A program made the position numbers and the translations under genes. 64,000 bases of DNA from Porphyra umbilicalis (Eukaryota > Rhodophyta > Bangiophyceae > Bangiales > Bangiaceae). The notes below the pieces were generated by a model. That model saw only the letters and a list, made by a program, of their open reading frames with translations. It was not told the origin of the DNA and searched no databases. The DNA is taken from assembly GCA_002049455.2 (NCBI GenBank), contig KV918955.1:62001-126000 (forward strand), read 5' to 3'. Positions 21,129 to 32,625 of the stretch are shown here, piece after piece. Positions within the stretch are counted from its first letter, which is position 1. The number at the start of each line of letters is the position of its first letter.

Positions 21129-21797
21129 CAGGGCTTCGACTTAGAAACAGACCTGAGAGCAGCGCTCCCTTTGGCCTCAGGACAGGGCGGTGCCCGTCGC
21201 CGTTCGCCGAGGCCAGGAAGTACTGCCGCGGAGCAGTGTACGACGAAGATCCGCATCCCTCGGGCCATGTGTCTCCCGAAAGGAAGTGGGATGCAGGAGC
21301 TGCTAAACTCTGTGTTTCCAGAGATGAGCACGGTCAACCCCACGAACGCTGCCGCGCTGGACGCGATGGGAGAGCGCATGATTCTCACCACTCTGAACAA
21401 GGACGTTCTAGACCTCAACGAATTGGCTATCGATCAGTTTCCAGGTCAGGCACGGACCTACTACAGTATCGATACAGTCAGCGATGAGGACATGGAGCTC
21501 GCGGAGGTCTATACGACAGAGTTTCTGAACACGATTGACCACTCCTCAGTGCCAACGCACGCAATGGTGCTCAAGGTAGGCATGACTGTCATGCTCCTAC
21601 GAAACCTGGCGGCCCAAAATGGCGACTGCAATGGAACGCGGTACATAGTTACACGGCTTGGCGACAATGTCATCGAGCTCCGCCAAATTGGCACCAACAG
21701 GCGCATCCTCATTCCAAAAATTGACGTGACCACCAGCGATTGTGGGCTACCGATCAAGCTCAAGCGACGGCAATTCCCCATCCGCGTGGCATTCGCC
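21129..21797 (+). pseudogene. Helitron Rep-helicase remnant, 3' part
   Basis: This continues the reading frame interrupted at 10880 and matches 39718-40386 of copy 2 with a few substitutions. It encodes the last third of the SF1 helicase, including MVLKVGMTVMLLRNLAAQNG, and breaks off at IRVAFA. The final motif (INKAQGATL in copy 2) is missing because the sequence changes at the N. Confidence 0.9.
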
Positions 21798-21798
21798 N
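21798..21798. other. Single ambiguous base at an abrupt sequence change
   Basis: The only N in the window. To its left the sequence follows the Helitron helicase gene exactly. To its right it is unrelated. This is most simply a gap closure or misjoin, so linkage of left and right parts is uncertain. Confidence 0.8.
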
Positions 21799-21812
21799 AT
21801 GGGACGACGCAG

Positions 21813-23297
21813 CTAGGCGGCCCGCCGGTCATTCTCTGGGGCAAGCGCCATGGCAATTGCCTTGGCATCTTCCACTTTGACGACCACGCTGTCACTCTTG
21901 CCGCCGCGCCCGCCACCACCGACGCTGTCAGTGCGGTGTTTGCCGTCCTTTCCGCTCGTTGCAGACTGCACTGCCACGCGCAGCGACGCTACCGCCATCG
22001 CCGTGCGCTCGTTGCTCTGCCCCTGGCCGTCGACGCGCGCCTCGAGGCGGTTGGCGTCTGCACGCAGGTGCTCAACCTGCAACGTCGACTGCTTGAGTGC
22101 CGCCCACAGCTCCTTGTTTCCGGCTCGCACCGCTTTGGCCACCTGCCCGCTGACGAGGTTCCACACCGCCGCCGCCTCTGGCGTAGGGGCCGACGCGGGG
22201 GTGGCTGCGGTCAAACCGTCCTCGGGGCACATGCCAGCCGTACCACCCACCGACGTCTTGGTTTTTTTCCCGGGCGGCGAGGCGGACTTGGCCGAGGGCA
22301 ACCTGGTCGGGGTGCGCTTCTTGCGGCCTCCCGTCCTCGTGGCCGCGGCCCCGGTGCGCCCACGGGACGCGGGCGGTGAAGGGAATGGGGCAGCCAGGGA
22401 CGCGGGCATCGACGACGGCCGGCCCGCGATCACCTCTGCCGCTGCCGCAGCGCACGCCGCCTCCGCCTCCAACACCGACGCTGACGATAGGGCAGGAAGC
22501 GCCCGTGCGACACCAGACGCGTTTGCCCGCGTTGCCGACGCAGGCTGCGCCGCCACCCACGGAGCCGCCACCGCGGATGCTGTCGTTGCCGCCGGCAACG
22601 AAGACGGAGTCCACGACTGCGACACGGGGCGCCGCGCCACCGACGCTGGCAACGTGTGCAATTCCGCCTCACCCGTGTCGGCGACCGCCGCCGAGCCAGG
22701 AAGCGGAAGTGGAAGCGGCCAATGCGGCGGCGGCGTCATAGGCGTGAAGAGCGGGGGCGGAGCCAGGGGCCCGTAAAAACAGCGGCGGTCGCGGTTATCA
22801 ATGCACGTGGGGTCGGCAACGCCGGCCGCCGCGGACCCGGCGCCGGACGAGGGCATTGGCACCGACGGCGGCGGTAGCGGCCAGAGATGGCCAGAGACCG
22901 ACGCCGTGCCGAGGGACAGGACGGTGGGCGCGGGGGCGACGGCGGGGGCGACGGCGGGGGCGACGGCGGGGGCGACGGCGGGGGCGACGGCGGGGGCGAC
23001 GGCGGGGGCGACGGCGGGGGCGACGGCGGGGGCGACGGCGTGGGCGACGGCGGGGGCGACGGCGGGGGCGACGGCGGGGGCGACGGCGGGGGCGACGGCG
23101 GGGGCGACGGCGGGGGCGACGGTGGGGGCGGCAGCGGCGGCAGGGCCGGCGGCGCCGTCGCCGTGTCGCGCGTCAAGCTCGGCAGCGTCAAGTTCTTCTA
23201 GGCGCTTGTGCTTTGCCTCCGAAGCTGCGAGCGACGCAGCCGTCGTTGGCGTGGCCGACATGCGTGGGGCACGCCCGTTCGGTCGATAGCCAACCAT
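21813..23297 (-). CDS. Low-complexity protein with APAV repeats and C-terminal coiled coil (~494 aa)
   Basis: ATG at 23297, TAG at 21813-21815. The order is: an N-terminal charged helix (ASEAKHKRLEELDAAELDAR), about 17 repeats of Ala-Pro-Ala-Val encoded by a 12 bp minisatellite, a Pro/Ala/Ser-rich middle with a basic patch (GRKKRTPTRLPSAKSASPPG), and a C-terminal region (about 370-450) with heptad-like spacing (ELWAALKQSTLQVEHLRADA). The coiled-coil end reads like real protein, but the bulk is compositionally biased and other frames are open too. It stands head-to-head with the Plavaka-like transposase at 25638 and could be its second gene. No family is recognised. Confidence 0.4.
   Translation of the reverse strand: MVGYRPNGRAPRMSATPTTAASLAASEAKHKRLEELDAAELDARHGDGAAGPAAAAAPTVAPAVAPAVAPAVAPAVAPAVAPAVAHAVAPAVAPAVAPAVAPAVAPAVAPAVAPAVAPAVAPAPTVLSLGTASVSGHLWPLPPPSVPMPSSGAGSAAAGVADPTCIDNRDRRCFYGPLAPPPLFTPMTPPPHWPLPLPLPGSAAVADTGEAELHTLPASVARRPVSQSWTPSSLPAATTASAVAAPWVAAQPASATRANASGVARALPALSSASVLEAEAACAAAAAEVIAGRPSSMPASLAAPFPSPPASRGRTGAAATRTGGRKKRTPTRLPSAKSASPPGKKTKTSVGGTAGMCPEDGLTAATPASAPTPEAAAVWNLVSGQVAKAVRAGNKELWAALKQSTLQVEHLRADANRLEARVDGQGQSNERTAMAVASLRVAVQSATSGKDGKHRTDSVGGGGRGGKSDSVVVKVEDAKAIAMALAPENDRRAA
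22931..23130. repeat. 12 bp minisatellite GGGGGCGACGGC, ~17 copies
   Basis: Near-perfect head-to-tail repetition of GGGGGCGACGGC with occasional substitutions (GTGGGCGACGGC at about 23040). Confidence 0.95.
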
Positions 23298-23599
23298 GGC
23301 CGGCAACAAAGCAGGTAGGGAGTGTGCGCCAGGTGTGGATGTTGTTCAAGATACAGAGGAGGAACGTCGGGAGGGGGGGAGCGAGACAAAGGAGCACGGG
23401 TCAACGCGACCAGCTGCAGTCAGCGAAGGCTCTGGTGTTGGGATGGAAAACAGACGACGCTCTGCTCGCATTCTCAGACACCGACTTATGTACCATTTCG
23501 GAGTGTCCGAGGACCACCCAGGGAGGGGTGCGGCCCGTCCACTCACGCCCGCTCCCCTCGTTCCGTCTCTGAGGGGGGGGCGTTTAGAAGGGCACCGGA

Positions 23600-23880
23600 G
23601 ACGGTAGAAACCGTGCCCAACCTCGCAACGGCGGGAAAACTCCAATGCAAACGGCTCCGACAAGGGCGTGGGAAGGGGGCGCCCAGGGCAGCCGTCTGTG
23701 AGGGGGAACAGAAACCCCGCGCAGCCGCAAAAGGCGGGAACCGAGGCAATGCAAACGGCTCCGGTAAGGGAGTGTGCAGGGGGCGCCCAGGGCAGCCGTC
23801 TGTGAGGGGGGACAAAAACCCCGCCCAACTCCGCAAGGCGGGAACCGAGGCAATGCAAATGGCACAGGAGGGTACCAAGA
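23600..23880. repeat. 104 bp tandem repeat, about 2.7 copies
   Basis: AATGCAAACGGCTCC or a close variant occurs at 23644, 23748 and 23852; GCGCCCAGGGCAGCCG at 23679 and 23783. Each step is exactly 104 bp. It lies in otherwise gene-free sequence. Confidence 0.9.
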
Positions 23881-25637
23881 GAGGGGGGGGACTAGGGGCA
23901 CGTCTAGGAGGCCGGGGGCAGTGCTCCCACCGAGTTGGGCCGGAAAAGTTCGAGACAACCGACGCAGTTGAGGGAGGGGGGGGGAGACGGCGCTCAGCGA
24001 ACCCCGTCGGTGAGGGGGGGGGGCGTCGACGGCTTACCTCTCAAACCACGACCGGAAAAAAGTGAAACAGAGACCGCCCACAGGGGCCGGGCAGACGCCC
24101 GTTGACAGAGTTTTAGACCAGTGAGTTCGGCGTGTCAGGCACCCCCGTCAAGCAGAGGGGACCGCACGTTGCAGACGCACCCTAGTTGCGGAGAGCCGGC
24201 GTGGCCCGTGATGCGAGCACCAGCGTAGGGGAACTCGACATTGTTGCTTGGGCCTGTCCGTGCCAATCGTGTATCATGGGAGGGGTGGTGGTTGCGCTCT
24301 GGGGCCAAGAGGGACCGTCGTCGCTTGGTGGCACAAAAAGGCGCCACTTTGACGCCGCCTCTGCAATCGATCGAAAACCAGCTCTGTTCGACTTAATTAG
24401 AAGTACACACTTGATTTGGCTCAAATTAGTTATGCTTTTGCCTCTGGGGGCCAAGTGGGGCACAAGAGCGCAGCACAGCTGTCGAGAGAGAGACGAGAAG
24501 TATTGATCGACCACACGTGCGGTCGGTAACTCCACGCGGTGGGGAAATGCGGCTGGGCGTCACACGATCGATACAATGTTATGTCCTCTGCACGACTCGT
24601 TGCCTTGGTTGAAACGCGAGCGAGTGGGACTCTGCCGACTCTTCGTCGGCCCGTCCCATCCCATTTTGTGTGGATGGGACCTGTCGTCGTCCACCACGTC
24701 CCATCTGTGCGTCCGCGCCGCGTCACCCCCCTGGCTGCCTGAGGCAGTCCGTGCAATGAGTGCCTTTGTGGCCAGCACTGGCTCCTTCGCCTACTCGCTG
24801 CTCTGCGACTGGCTGTGACCTACCGTTCTCCTTTCGGGGCGTTTAAAACACCCACCGCCGCATGTACGCATGCAGCGTGCCTGCCGTCCTTCTTTGGCCA
24901 CACCTGTGATAGGTGTGAGCCTGAATCGACGTGCACGCCTCGTCAGGGGGGCATTGAATAGACCGGGGGGGGCTCCAGGCTTGGAATTGCATGTGCTGTT
25001 TGCTTTCGTCACCAGCACCTCTCTCTGCCTCTGCAGGGAGAGGTGTGTATCCGGCTGCTCATTGCTTTGTGATGCGCTTTCTGGCGGGCCGCTTTCTGTC
25101 AGTAACTGCATGCTCGACGGCGCAGAGCCCCCCACAGTCTGACCCTGTGGAGACTGACACGAAGGCCCCGAACTGCTCCTCTGACGCAGTGCTCGCGCCG
25201 GTTACTGCTGCGAGCCTGTCGGCTGCCGCGCGCACAGGTCTTACTGCATCCGGTTTCCACGGCGAGCGCTTGGCTCTCGAACCCGAGCGTCATCGCCGAT
25301 ATGAGGCGCCACATGTCGGTGAACAGACTGCTGAGCCTTGCACCTCATGTGCACCACTTCCGGCAACGCCCCCATCGTCTGTACGTTACCACCAGTTTAG
25401 GTACTTCGGCAATAGTGGTGCTGGTAGGGGGGGGTCGGAGGAGCGCGAGTACGTAGCAGGGGCGTCAGCAGGGATGCGGGTGCTCGGAACTTGTGGCGTT
25501 TTCGCGCTTCAAGACCGTGTGCTTACTTTCGAATGCCGTCTCCACATGTATTTTATATCTCTGGTGCTTGTGCGTCTGCCTGTTTGTTTTCGACCTGCTG
25601 ATTCCTTGACGCCACGCACCTTTCCCAGGCCGCCATC
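23881..25637. other. Gene-free stretch upstream of the Plavaka-like transposase
   Basis: No supported coding region. It holds a 9 bp inverted repeat, GTCCCATCC (24653-24661) and GGATGGGAC (24672-24680), able to form a hairpin. G-runs occur at 23880-24030. Promoter elements of the transposase presumably lie near its 3' end but cannot be assigned. Confidence 0.5.
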
Positions 25638-28600
25638 ATGTCCGACGTGCCGCCAACCAGGCCGTTTCTGGTGTGCGAATGTGACTTTGTGGCCGAGTTC
25701 CTCTCGGGGCTCCGCCGTCACCAGTACGCCATTCACGGGGGCGTGATTGGACACCACACGCAGCTGCCCCCGCGGCGGCATCGTGGTGACTCGACGGACG
25801 CCCGTGGCGCCGTTGGGAATGACAGCCGCGTCGCCTTCCGCCGCGTTGGTGCCAATGTACGGGGCCGTGCGCCCGGCGCGGTGCGTGCTGGTGGTGCACC
25901 GGACACGGACGGCAGCGTCGCCGACGACGAGTCGGAAGCTCTGTCCGCCTCTTCCTCCCCTCCAACGCCGCATCATTCGTCCGAGTCCGACTCGACCGCG
26001 CACAGCGCCGTAGAGTCGCAGCTCCGCACGCTGCTGGAGCTCACTCGAATCCTCGTGCCGCCTGCGGCCGGCGGTGGTGCTGCTGCAGACGCGGTCCCGG
26101 AGTACCTTTACTCATCGGTTGGACTACATGTGCGTGCGCTGTACGAGGCGCTCGGAGACGCGCGGCGCGCGGAGCCCCTCGTCAAACGCAGTAAGCACGC
26201 CAAAACTGGCCGATTTAACACCGTGCGGCTTCGGGCCCTGCAGCGTTTTGTGCTACAAGTCGGCGGGGCGGGCCTGTCCGAGAAGGATCAGGAGTTCTTG
26301 TATGACTTTTTGGACTGCTGGGATGGAACCAAGGCAGGAATGGCGGAAGATGCGGGTCACCATGCAACGCTGCGGTACGCGTTTCCCTCTGTCAAGTCGT
26401 TCAAGCAGGCGCTGAGGGACGACCTCGACGACGCCGCTCTCAGCGCGGGGTGGAAAAAGGTCAGGCTTGTGGAGGGTGGGGTTTCGTACGAGGCGTACTT
26501 TCGAGATGTGCTCCAAGTTATCCGGTCGCTCCTCAAGGTGAAGGAGGAGAACATTCGGCTGTGGAGCGGCGTGTTGGGGCCGGCGCCGCCCAGTGACAAG
26601 CGTGAGACGCCAATGGACGGCGACGCCTTCAGGCTCTGCGGGGAGCTCGTGATGAAGAACAACGAGGAGCTTGCGTGCGTCTTCGGGCTGCATGTGTTTT
26701 CGGACAGCAGCCAAGTCTCGTGGTCCGGTGGTACGTTGTTACTTGTGTGATGGAGGGATTCATCCAGCACACATCGAAGCGCATGCACCTGTCGTCTTGT
26801 GTCGTCTTGCTTTTTGGCAGTTTCTTACTGGACCCATCGTGTTGCTTTCTCTTCCGTTTCTGCCCGCTTGGACGACTCCTCCCAGCACACAAACTGTACC
26901 CAGTCCGTGTGCGCCTGGTCAATGACGTGTCGGACACCATTGAGTGGGTGACGGTCGCGTACGTGCCCATCGTGCGCAAGCTTCAAGAGGCAGGGGCGGA
27001 TGAGAGAGCTCGAATCAGGCGGTGCGGCATCCTGAAGCGAGTGATCTATGCCGCCTTCACAAACGTCATTGGCAGAAGCCACATTGGGTTCCGGGTCAAA
27101 GTCAACAGTCAGAGGGCACTGGCCTTCCCCCGCGTCCTTCTCTACTTATGCGACCAACCAGAAGAGCGGACGGTGCTGGGGCTGAAGGGCGGACAGTGTG
27201 CGCACCCCTGCACGTCATGCATGGCCAAAATCGACGTTATTTCGGCACCTGAGGCCGTGACAGCGGACGAGCGCAACGTCATCAACACGTTAACAAACCA
27301 AATGGAGGCATATGAGCACACGCGCCGCCAACGACAGCGGCAGAGGCGTTTGGCCCTGGGCGCACTCCAATCGACGTCCGGCGGCGTGCCGGGGCTTGCA
27401 GCTATGGCTGGCCTGGGCACAGCGCCGCTGCTGCTGTACAACATGATTGGATTCGATGTGTTGCACGTAAGTTGTCGTTCTGGTGCCCCGTCGTGCGTCG
27501 CTGTGTGCTTCTTGGGCCGACGTGCGCCCCCCTGGTGTTGTTTGCAATCGATTTCTGACCGCTTCTGATCTCCTGCATTCGTCTGTGTAGCTGCTCTTAG
27601 ACACGCTCCCCACTGGCGCAGGTGATGGACCTGGGCGTCACCCGTATGCTCGTCCACCGCCTCGTACGCGTTTTCCCCTACCTGTGCAAGGGAAAAAAGC
27701 CACCCGCTGGGTCAGGCACCGCCACGCGCCGCGCCACCTTCAAGAGGCTGCTGCGCCTTAGTCGACGGAGCAAAGCGTGTAGAACGCCACCCGGGTACGT
27801 TCCGCTGCACTTGCCTCATTGATTCCTATTCGCATCCGTCCTGCTTCCGTGCTCTCAACAGTGCCCGAAAGCTTCTCGCCGTTGCACTGTGGCGGGCCAT
27901 GTCTGAACAATGTCGTGTTTCCAGCTTTGTTTCCGTTCCCTTTTCTTTGTCTGCGTCTGCTGCACAGGTATATCGTTCGAGCAAATGAGAAGCAGGCCGT
28001 TTTTACCGGCAAACAACAGCGAGACGGCGTCGCCATCTTGGCGTTCATCGTCGCCGGTCTTTTCGGCCCGGTCGGGGACGAGGACAGCGGCGGGGCATTC
28101 GCAGCGGAGCACGCCGCGGAGGCCGCATCGGCGGACGCGGGGGGCTACGAGGGAGACTGTGACGATGACGCCGCCAAGGTGAGCAAGAATTTTGTGTTTG
28201 ACTGGGATGCGTACCACAACGAGTGGGGCGACACCCCTGTCCACGTCGCCGTCACGTCCATGTTTGCGGAGTACGCGGTGCTGTATGCCCGCATCGCCGG
28301 GCGGACCATCTCCGCCGTGCCGCCACCGATGACCCTCACTGAAGGGCTCGACATTGCCAAGCAGGCCAACAACTTCGTGAACAAGTTTGTGACTCCCATC
28401 CTCGGGCACATAGCTTCTGTCAAAGTGCACAAGCTGCTTTGTCACGTCGCCGACGCCATCAAGTGGCACGGCAATTTGCAGAATGGCAACACCGCGGCCA
28501 ACGAAAGCGGACACAAGGCAGACAAGTCTTTTTATGCCCGCACCAACAAGGACAGCCGCACGTTCACTCGCCAGATCGTCCGGCACGCGCATGGAGCGCG

Positions 28601-29471
28601 AGGAATCCTCGCCCGCCACGCCGCGGACGATAAGGCGGCGGTCGCCGAATGGCAAACCCAGCTCGCCCAACGCGCGGCCGCGAGGGGCAGTGCCGCCCCT
28701 GCAGCGCAACACGACGACGCAACGGCGACGACGGCTGCTGCGGCGGTTGATGGCCGTCGGGTGGCAGTGGGTGGTGGCGCGGCAGTGGGTCGTCGTGAGG
28801 CGGCAGCGGGCGGTGGAGCGGCGGCGGTTCGTGGGGCGGTGGCCGTTGGTGCCCTAACTGAGGCAGAGCGGACGCGCAGACGCAAGCGGCGCTTGTACAA
28901 TGTTTCCAGCGTGTCCGTCAGCGATTTGGCGAGGCGGCCGGACTTGGCCAATGTCGGCGCCCTGTTGGGCATGGCTGCTCATCGCCAAGTGCGCGTGACA
29001 ACGCGCACGCCGATACAGGCGCGTTTCGAGTGCGGCACGCGCATCCAGCAGCACCTACGTGCGGCCGAGGACTTCCTCGGCGCGCCGTGGTACGACTCTG
29101 TCCTTTATCACCCCGGCGGCGACTCTTCGCGGCTGTGCGTTGGTGAGCTCCGCACAATTGTGAGGGGGCCGAAGGGGGACGCGGTGGTCCTCGTTCCGAT
29201 GGAGAGCGTCTCAGCCGAGCCTCTCTGCCCCTTTGTGGCCCGTGGGTGCGTGCGCCTGAAGTGGCGCATCGCTGACAACGCGTCGGACGTGACGTTGCGG
29301 CTGGTACCCGTTGCTCACGTGCGGCGTCTGGCTGTTGTCGTCCCCGACTTTGCCGACCTTGCAGGTCGCCGAGGGGTGGACGCCGACCTCCCCGCAATGG
29401 ACAGCCCGCTGCAAGACCGCCTTGACATGAGATATTTTCTCAATGTATTCTTTCCTTGGGACGTGAAGTAA
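25638..29471 (+). CDS. Plavaka/CACTA-like (KDZ-related) DDE transposase, four exons
   Basis: Exons 25638-26730, 26886-27466, 27622-27794 and 27968-29471 join in frame across GT-AG introns of 155, 155 and 173 bp, giving 1116 codons and TAA. Residues ~12-32 form a C2H2-like finger (CECDFVAEFLSGLRRHQYAIH minus the last residue). The catalytic core resembles Plavaka/CMC transposases: HVFSDSSQVSWSGG continuing over intron 1 into HKLYPVRVRLVND; LLYLCDQPEERTVLGLKGG followed by HPCTSCM; FDVLH joined over intron 2 to VMDLGVTRMLV; and in exon 4 NTAANESGHKADKSFYAR, where the acidic residue would complete the triad. The C-terminus (SVLYHPGGD ... RYFLNVFFPWDVK) is also typical of transposon proteins. No break is seen. 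The superfamily is confident; the exact family and terminal repeats are not resolved. Confidence 0.75.
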
Positions 29472-30598
29472 AGACAAACGTGTTTCCTGTTCTTCATCCC
29501 CCCATTACGTGCGCTCGTACGAAAAGGCAGCGCAACGCACAAGGACGGCACACATGCCACATCTACGGGTACGCGGGACTCAGCTCTAATTACTATCCCT
29601 GCCTAGCGTGAGCCCTGCCGTCGCCAGAACCGTTCCGGCGGCCACCCTACTTGCCATCATGCAGACTCTCCATGCGCCATCCCGCACCCCCCCCCCCGCC
29701 ACGGCATCCGTCGCAGGCATCGTCTCTACTCACCGACGTGGCTGCGGCTGGGCAACCGCCCGGCAGCTGCCGAGCCACCGGCAAGTGGCGGCTCCGCCGT
29801 CGGGGGAGCTCTGAGAGTCGCACGCAGAGGCGCGTCACCCCTGAGGTGGCGCCGATGCTCTGGGGTGTCTTCCAACGATGGTGCCGCCGTGGCCACTACC
29901 ACAGCGTCCTTCTTACCTGTCTCGTGCTCACGCTTACCCCGCTTCGCACCGCAGACGTGCCCGTGCCGACAGCAGGTGTGTCTGTGCAAGCAGCAGGGTG
30001 TCGCAGACCTGCTGAAAGTGTCGAAGACAGAGAGCTCTTCTGAAGGCCACAGTAAGCATTAGGGAACAGCAATGCCGAACTGTTAGGTCGAATCGGCTGA
30101 CGTATGCTGGCCCAATCATTTCTCATCCAACCTCCGCGGTCTCGTGCGAGCATCAGGCGAAACGGCTTCGCGGCTCGTCTTCGGTGCGAGGCTCAGCCTC
30201 GGGTCGGACTGAAAAGCCCATCCAAAGCACGTTCGGATGGGAAATGGGAGGGTGCCCACAGGACCCAAAATGGCCCATCCAAAGCACGTTTGGATGACCG
30301 ATGGGCTTGGATGGGGATGGATGGGCTGTGCGGGGAGCCGTGACGATAGTAGGGATCCATTCGTGTTCTCAACGCTCAGGCAGCCACGTTGCAAAGAATA
30401 GATGGCCCTAGTCGATTTGATGGTCACCCTCTAGGCCATTTGATTGGATGATCCCATCTGCACGCCCAATCAAGAATATCCACGTTTCAGCATTCGATGC
30501 CTCACGATCGCTCTGGTCCAGATGGATTACACACGCAAGCGATTACAGATTCCGCCAAAAGCGTTTACAGATGCCTTCGGGGAACCCCCACTGTCTAT
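29472..30598. other. Gene-free stretch between transposase and array
   Basis: No gene supported. Two copies of GCCCATCCAAAGCACGTT lie 57 bp apart (30216, 30273). Both are followed by GGATG, so each forms a small inverted repeat around AAGCACGTT. These might be remnants of a small transposon end. Confidence 0.5.
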
Positions 30599-31831
30599 TT
30601 ATATAAGGCTCGCGGTGGGCCACTTGCGTCTGTCTGTATGTGCAGCCCACCAATGGGACGCTCGCGATCGGGTCGCGCACAGGGGCTACAATGGCAAACA
30701 AATGGATTGCGCGACGGCCCGGGTTTTCAGCGCATTCCGACAACAAACATTCTAAGGACCGGCCTGCACGCCTTGGTCAAGTACATCCCAGTGGGATGGC
30801 CGCGATCGGGTTTCGCACAGGGGCTACATTAGCAAACAAATGGATTGCGCTAGCGCCCAGATTTTCAGCGCATTCCGAGCACAAACATTCTAAGGACCTG
30901 CATGCACGCCCCGATCAACTCCATCCAGAACCGCGAGCGGCGCAGCGCGAGGCCGTCGAATTGATCCCCTGATTCACAGTATCCCGAAGTGGAATAAACA
31001 GAGGTGTTTGGGGACGGCCCAGATTTTCGGGGAGCGGCGCAGCGCGAGGCCGTCGAGTTCAACGCGTGACTTTCCGTCCGCCAAGTTGGTGCAATCAGAG
31101 GATTTTCGGGAACGCCCAGAGTTTCGGCGAGCGGCGCAGCGCGAGGGCGTCTTCACACCGGCCGCTGGGTGGCGGGGTGGGGGGGCCGCCGGGTGGCGGG
31201 GTGGGGGGGTCCGGGGGGGAGGGCCGCCTCCCCCCCGGCCGCCGGGTGGCGAGGTGGGGGGGGTCCGGGGGGGAGGGCCGCCTCGCCCCCGGCCGCCTGG
31301 TGGCGGGGTGGGGGGGGTCCGGGGGGGAGGGCCGCTTCGCCCCCGGCCGCCGGTTGGTGGGGTGGGGGGGGTCCGGGGGGGAGGGCCGCTTCGCCCCCGG
31401 CCGCCGGTTGGTGGGGCGGGGGGGGTCCGGGGGGAGGGCCGCCTCCCCCCCGGCCCCCGGGTGGCGGGTGGGGGGGGTCCGGGGGCATGGGCCGCCCCTC
31501 CCCCTGGCATATAAGGCCGCGCCACAATCATCTATTTTCAGAACGGAGAACGAAATATTCTCTGTCTGGGAAAGTAGCCGATTCTGTCGGCCTGGAGGCA
31601 CTTTTTCTCTTTCTTCGGCGCTCTGTATCTCTGGAACGGCTGCCCTACGGACAAATCTGAGCAGCGCAAATGGGGGAAGGGGGGAGGCATGGGCAAATGT
31701 TTGCAAGCTATTGAATGAGCTGGGTCCCGTAGTCGTCCGGCGATTTCATGAAAACACGTCTCTGGGGCATGTGAGAAAATGCGGCTCGATTTACAGTGGG
31801 CTCTCAGAGCCCGCGCAGGTCCTACCTAGTC
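30599..31831. repeat. Single unit of the higher-order array, 5' of Helitron copy 2
   Basis: Homology to the 1-6808 array begins abruptly at TTTATATAAGGCTCGCGGT (30599) and runs through the 138 bp and 97 bp subrepeats, the G-rich minisatellite (about 31160-31490) and the CATATAAGG segment (31508). It ends at CCTACCTAG before Helitron copy 2. It differs from the last unit before copy 1 at scattered bases, more than the downstream Helitron sequence does. The ORFs across it are repeat shadows. Confidence 0.9.
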
Positions 31832-32091
31832 TACTCTCTTAAAGACGCTTGTAGGCTACTTTGTCCGTCCGCGACCACCCCGGATTGCTGATCGTTCAAC
31901 AGTGTCAGTTTTTCACACCCGATTCCAGGCAGGCAGGGGCCAGTGTTCACGCGTATTTGAGAAATTCATGACACGGCGTGCACATGAAGTGCAGATCGGT
32001 CGGAATTCCAGCCCCTATGACAGAATTATGTACCCAACAATTGACGCTTTTTCAGACGAATGACAACAGAAAACTAACTACGACGAGCTAC

Positions 32092-32625
32092 TCACTGACC
32101 GCCCGGACCACCGGGGTGGTGCGTGTCGTAAGTCATGACCGCCTCTTCACGCTCCTCTCGCTCCATCTCCGACATGCAACGCGCACCGCCCTCATACACA
32201 AAAAAAAAGAAATGCGTGATGGGGTCGTTGGGCCCCACCTCTTCGTCCCAAAGGTGGTGGTTCAGCTCCCACTCCTGGTCCGCCATCATGACGATCTTGG
32301 GGGGGTTGGTGTGGAGCTCGATGAGCTCGCCCAATGCCCGCTGGTCAGCCCACCGAGCGAACGACTCCCCGTAGGACCCGAGCACGACGTAGCTGAGGGG
32401 GTCAATTGACACGAAATCCCCAATAAAGACGTTCGTCCAAAAGTAGTCCCAGTGTCTGTAGTTGTCGCCCCCCTCGCGGTAGTCCAATTCCTCCGCGCGG
32501 AGCACGGCCTCCTCGGCCGCGCTCATCCGGGCGCCAATGCGGCCGGCGCCCCACACCCGACGCCGCTTGCGGAGCCGTTCTAGCTCCGACAAGACGCGGT
32601 GGACCTCTGATAGAGACCGGCGCAT
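32092..32625 (-). CDS. Helitron accessory protein A (177 aa), copy 2
   Basis: Same length and start context as the gene at 7070-7603, with about three residue differences. It is intact. Function is unknown. A G20 tract at 32656-32675 lies just upstream of its start, against G19 in copy 1. Position between the array and the zinc-finger gene is conserved, so both accessory genes moved with the Helitron. Confidence 0.6.
   Translation of the reverse strand: MRRSLSEVHRVLSELERLRKRRRVWGAGRIGARMSAAEEAVLRAEELDYREGGDNYRHWDYFWTNVFIGDFVSIDPLSYVVLGSYGESFARWADQRALGELIELHTNPPKIVMMADQEWELNHHLWDEEVGPNDPITHFFFFVYEGGARCMSEMEREEREEAVMTYDTHHPGGPGGQ

Larger units (their letters stand above)
6809..21797 (+). mobile_element. 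Helitron copy 1, deleted and interrupted
   Basis: This segment is near-identical to 31832-40386 except for two events. About 3.8 kb of the Rep-helicase gene is missing, and a 10.2 kb LTR retrotransposon is inserted. The shared sequence begins just after CCTACCTAG at TCTACTCTCTTAAAGACG in both copies, the point where the array units stop matching; a TC start would suit a Helitron 5' end. The copy carries a minus-strand 177-aa gene, a plus-strand zinc-finger gene and a short Rep-helicase remnant. The 3' end is lost at the N at 21798. It has no HUH nuclease and no Walker motifs, so it could move only with proteins supplied in trans. Confidence 0.85.
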
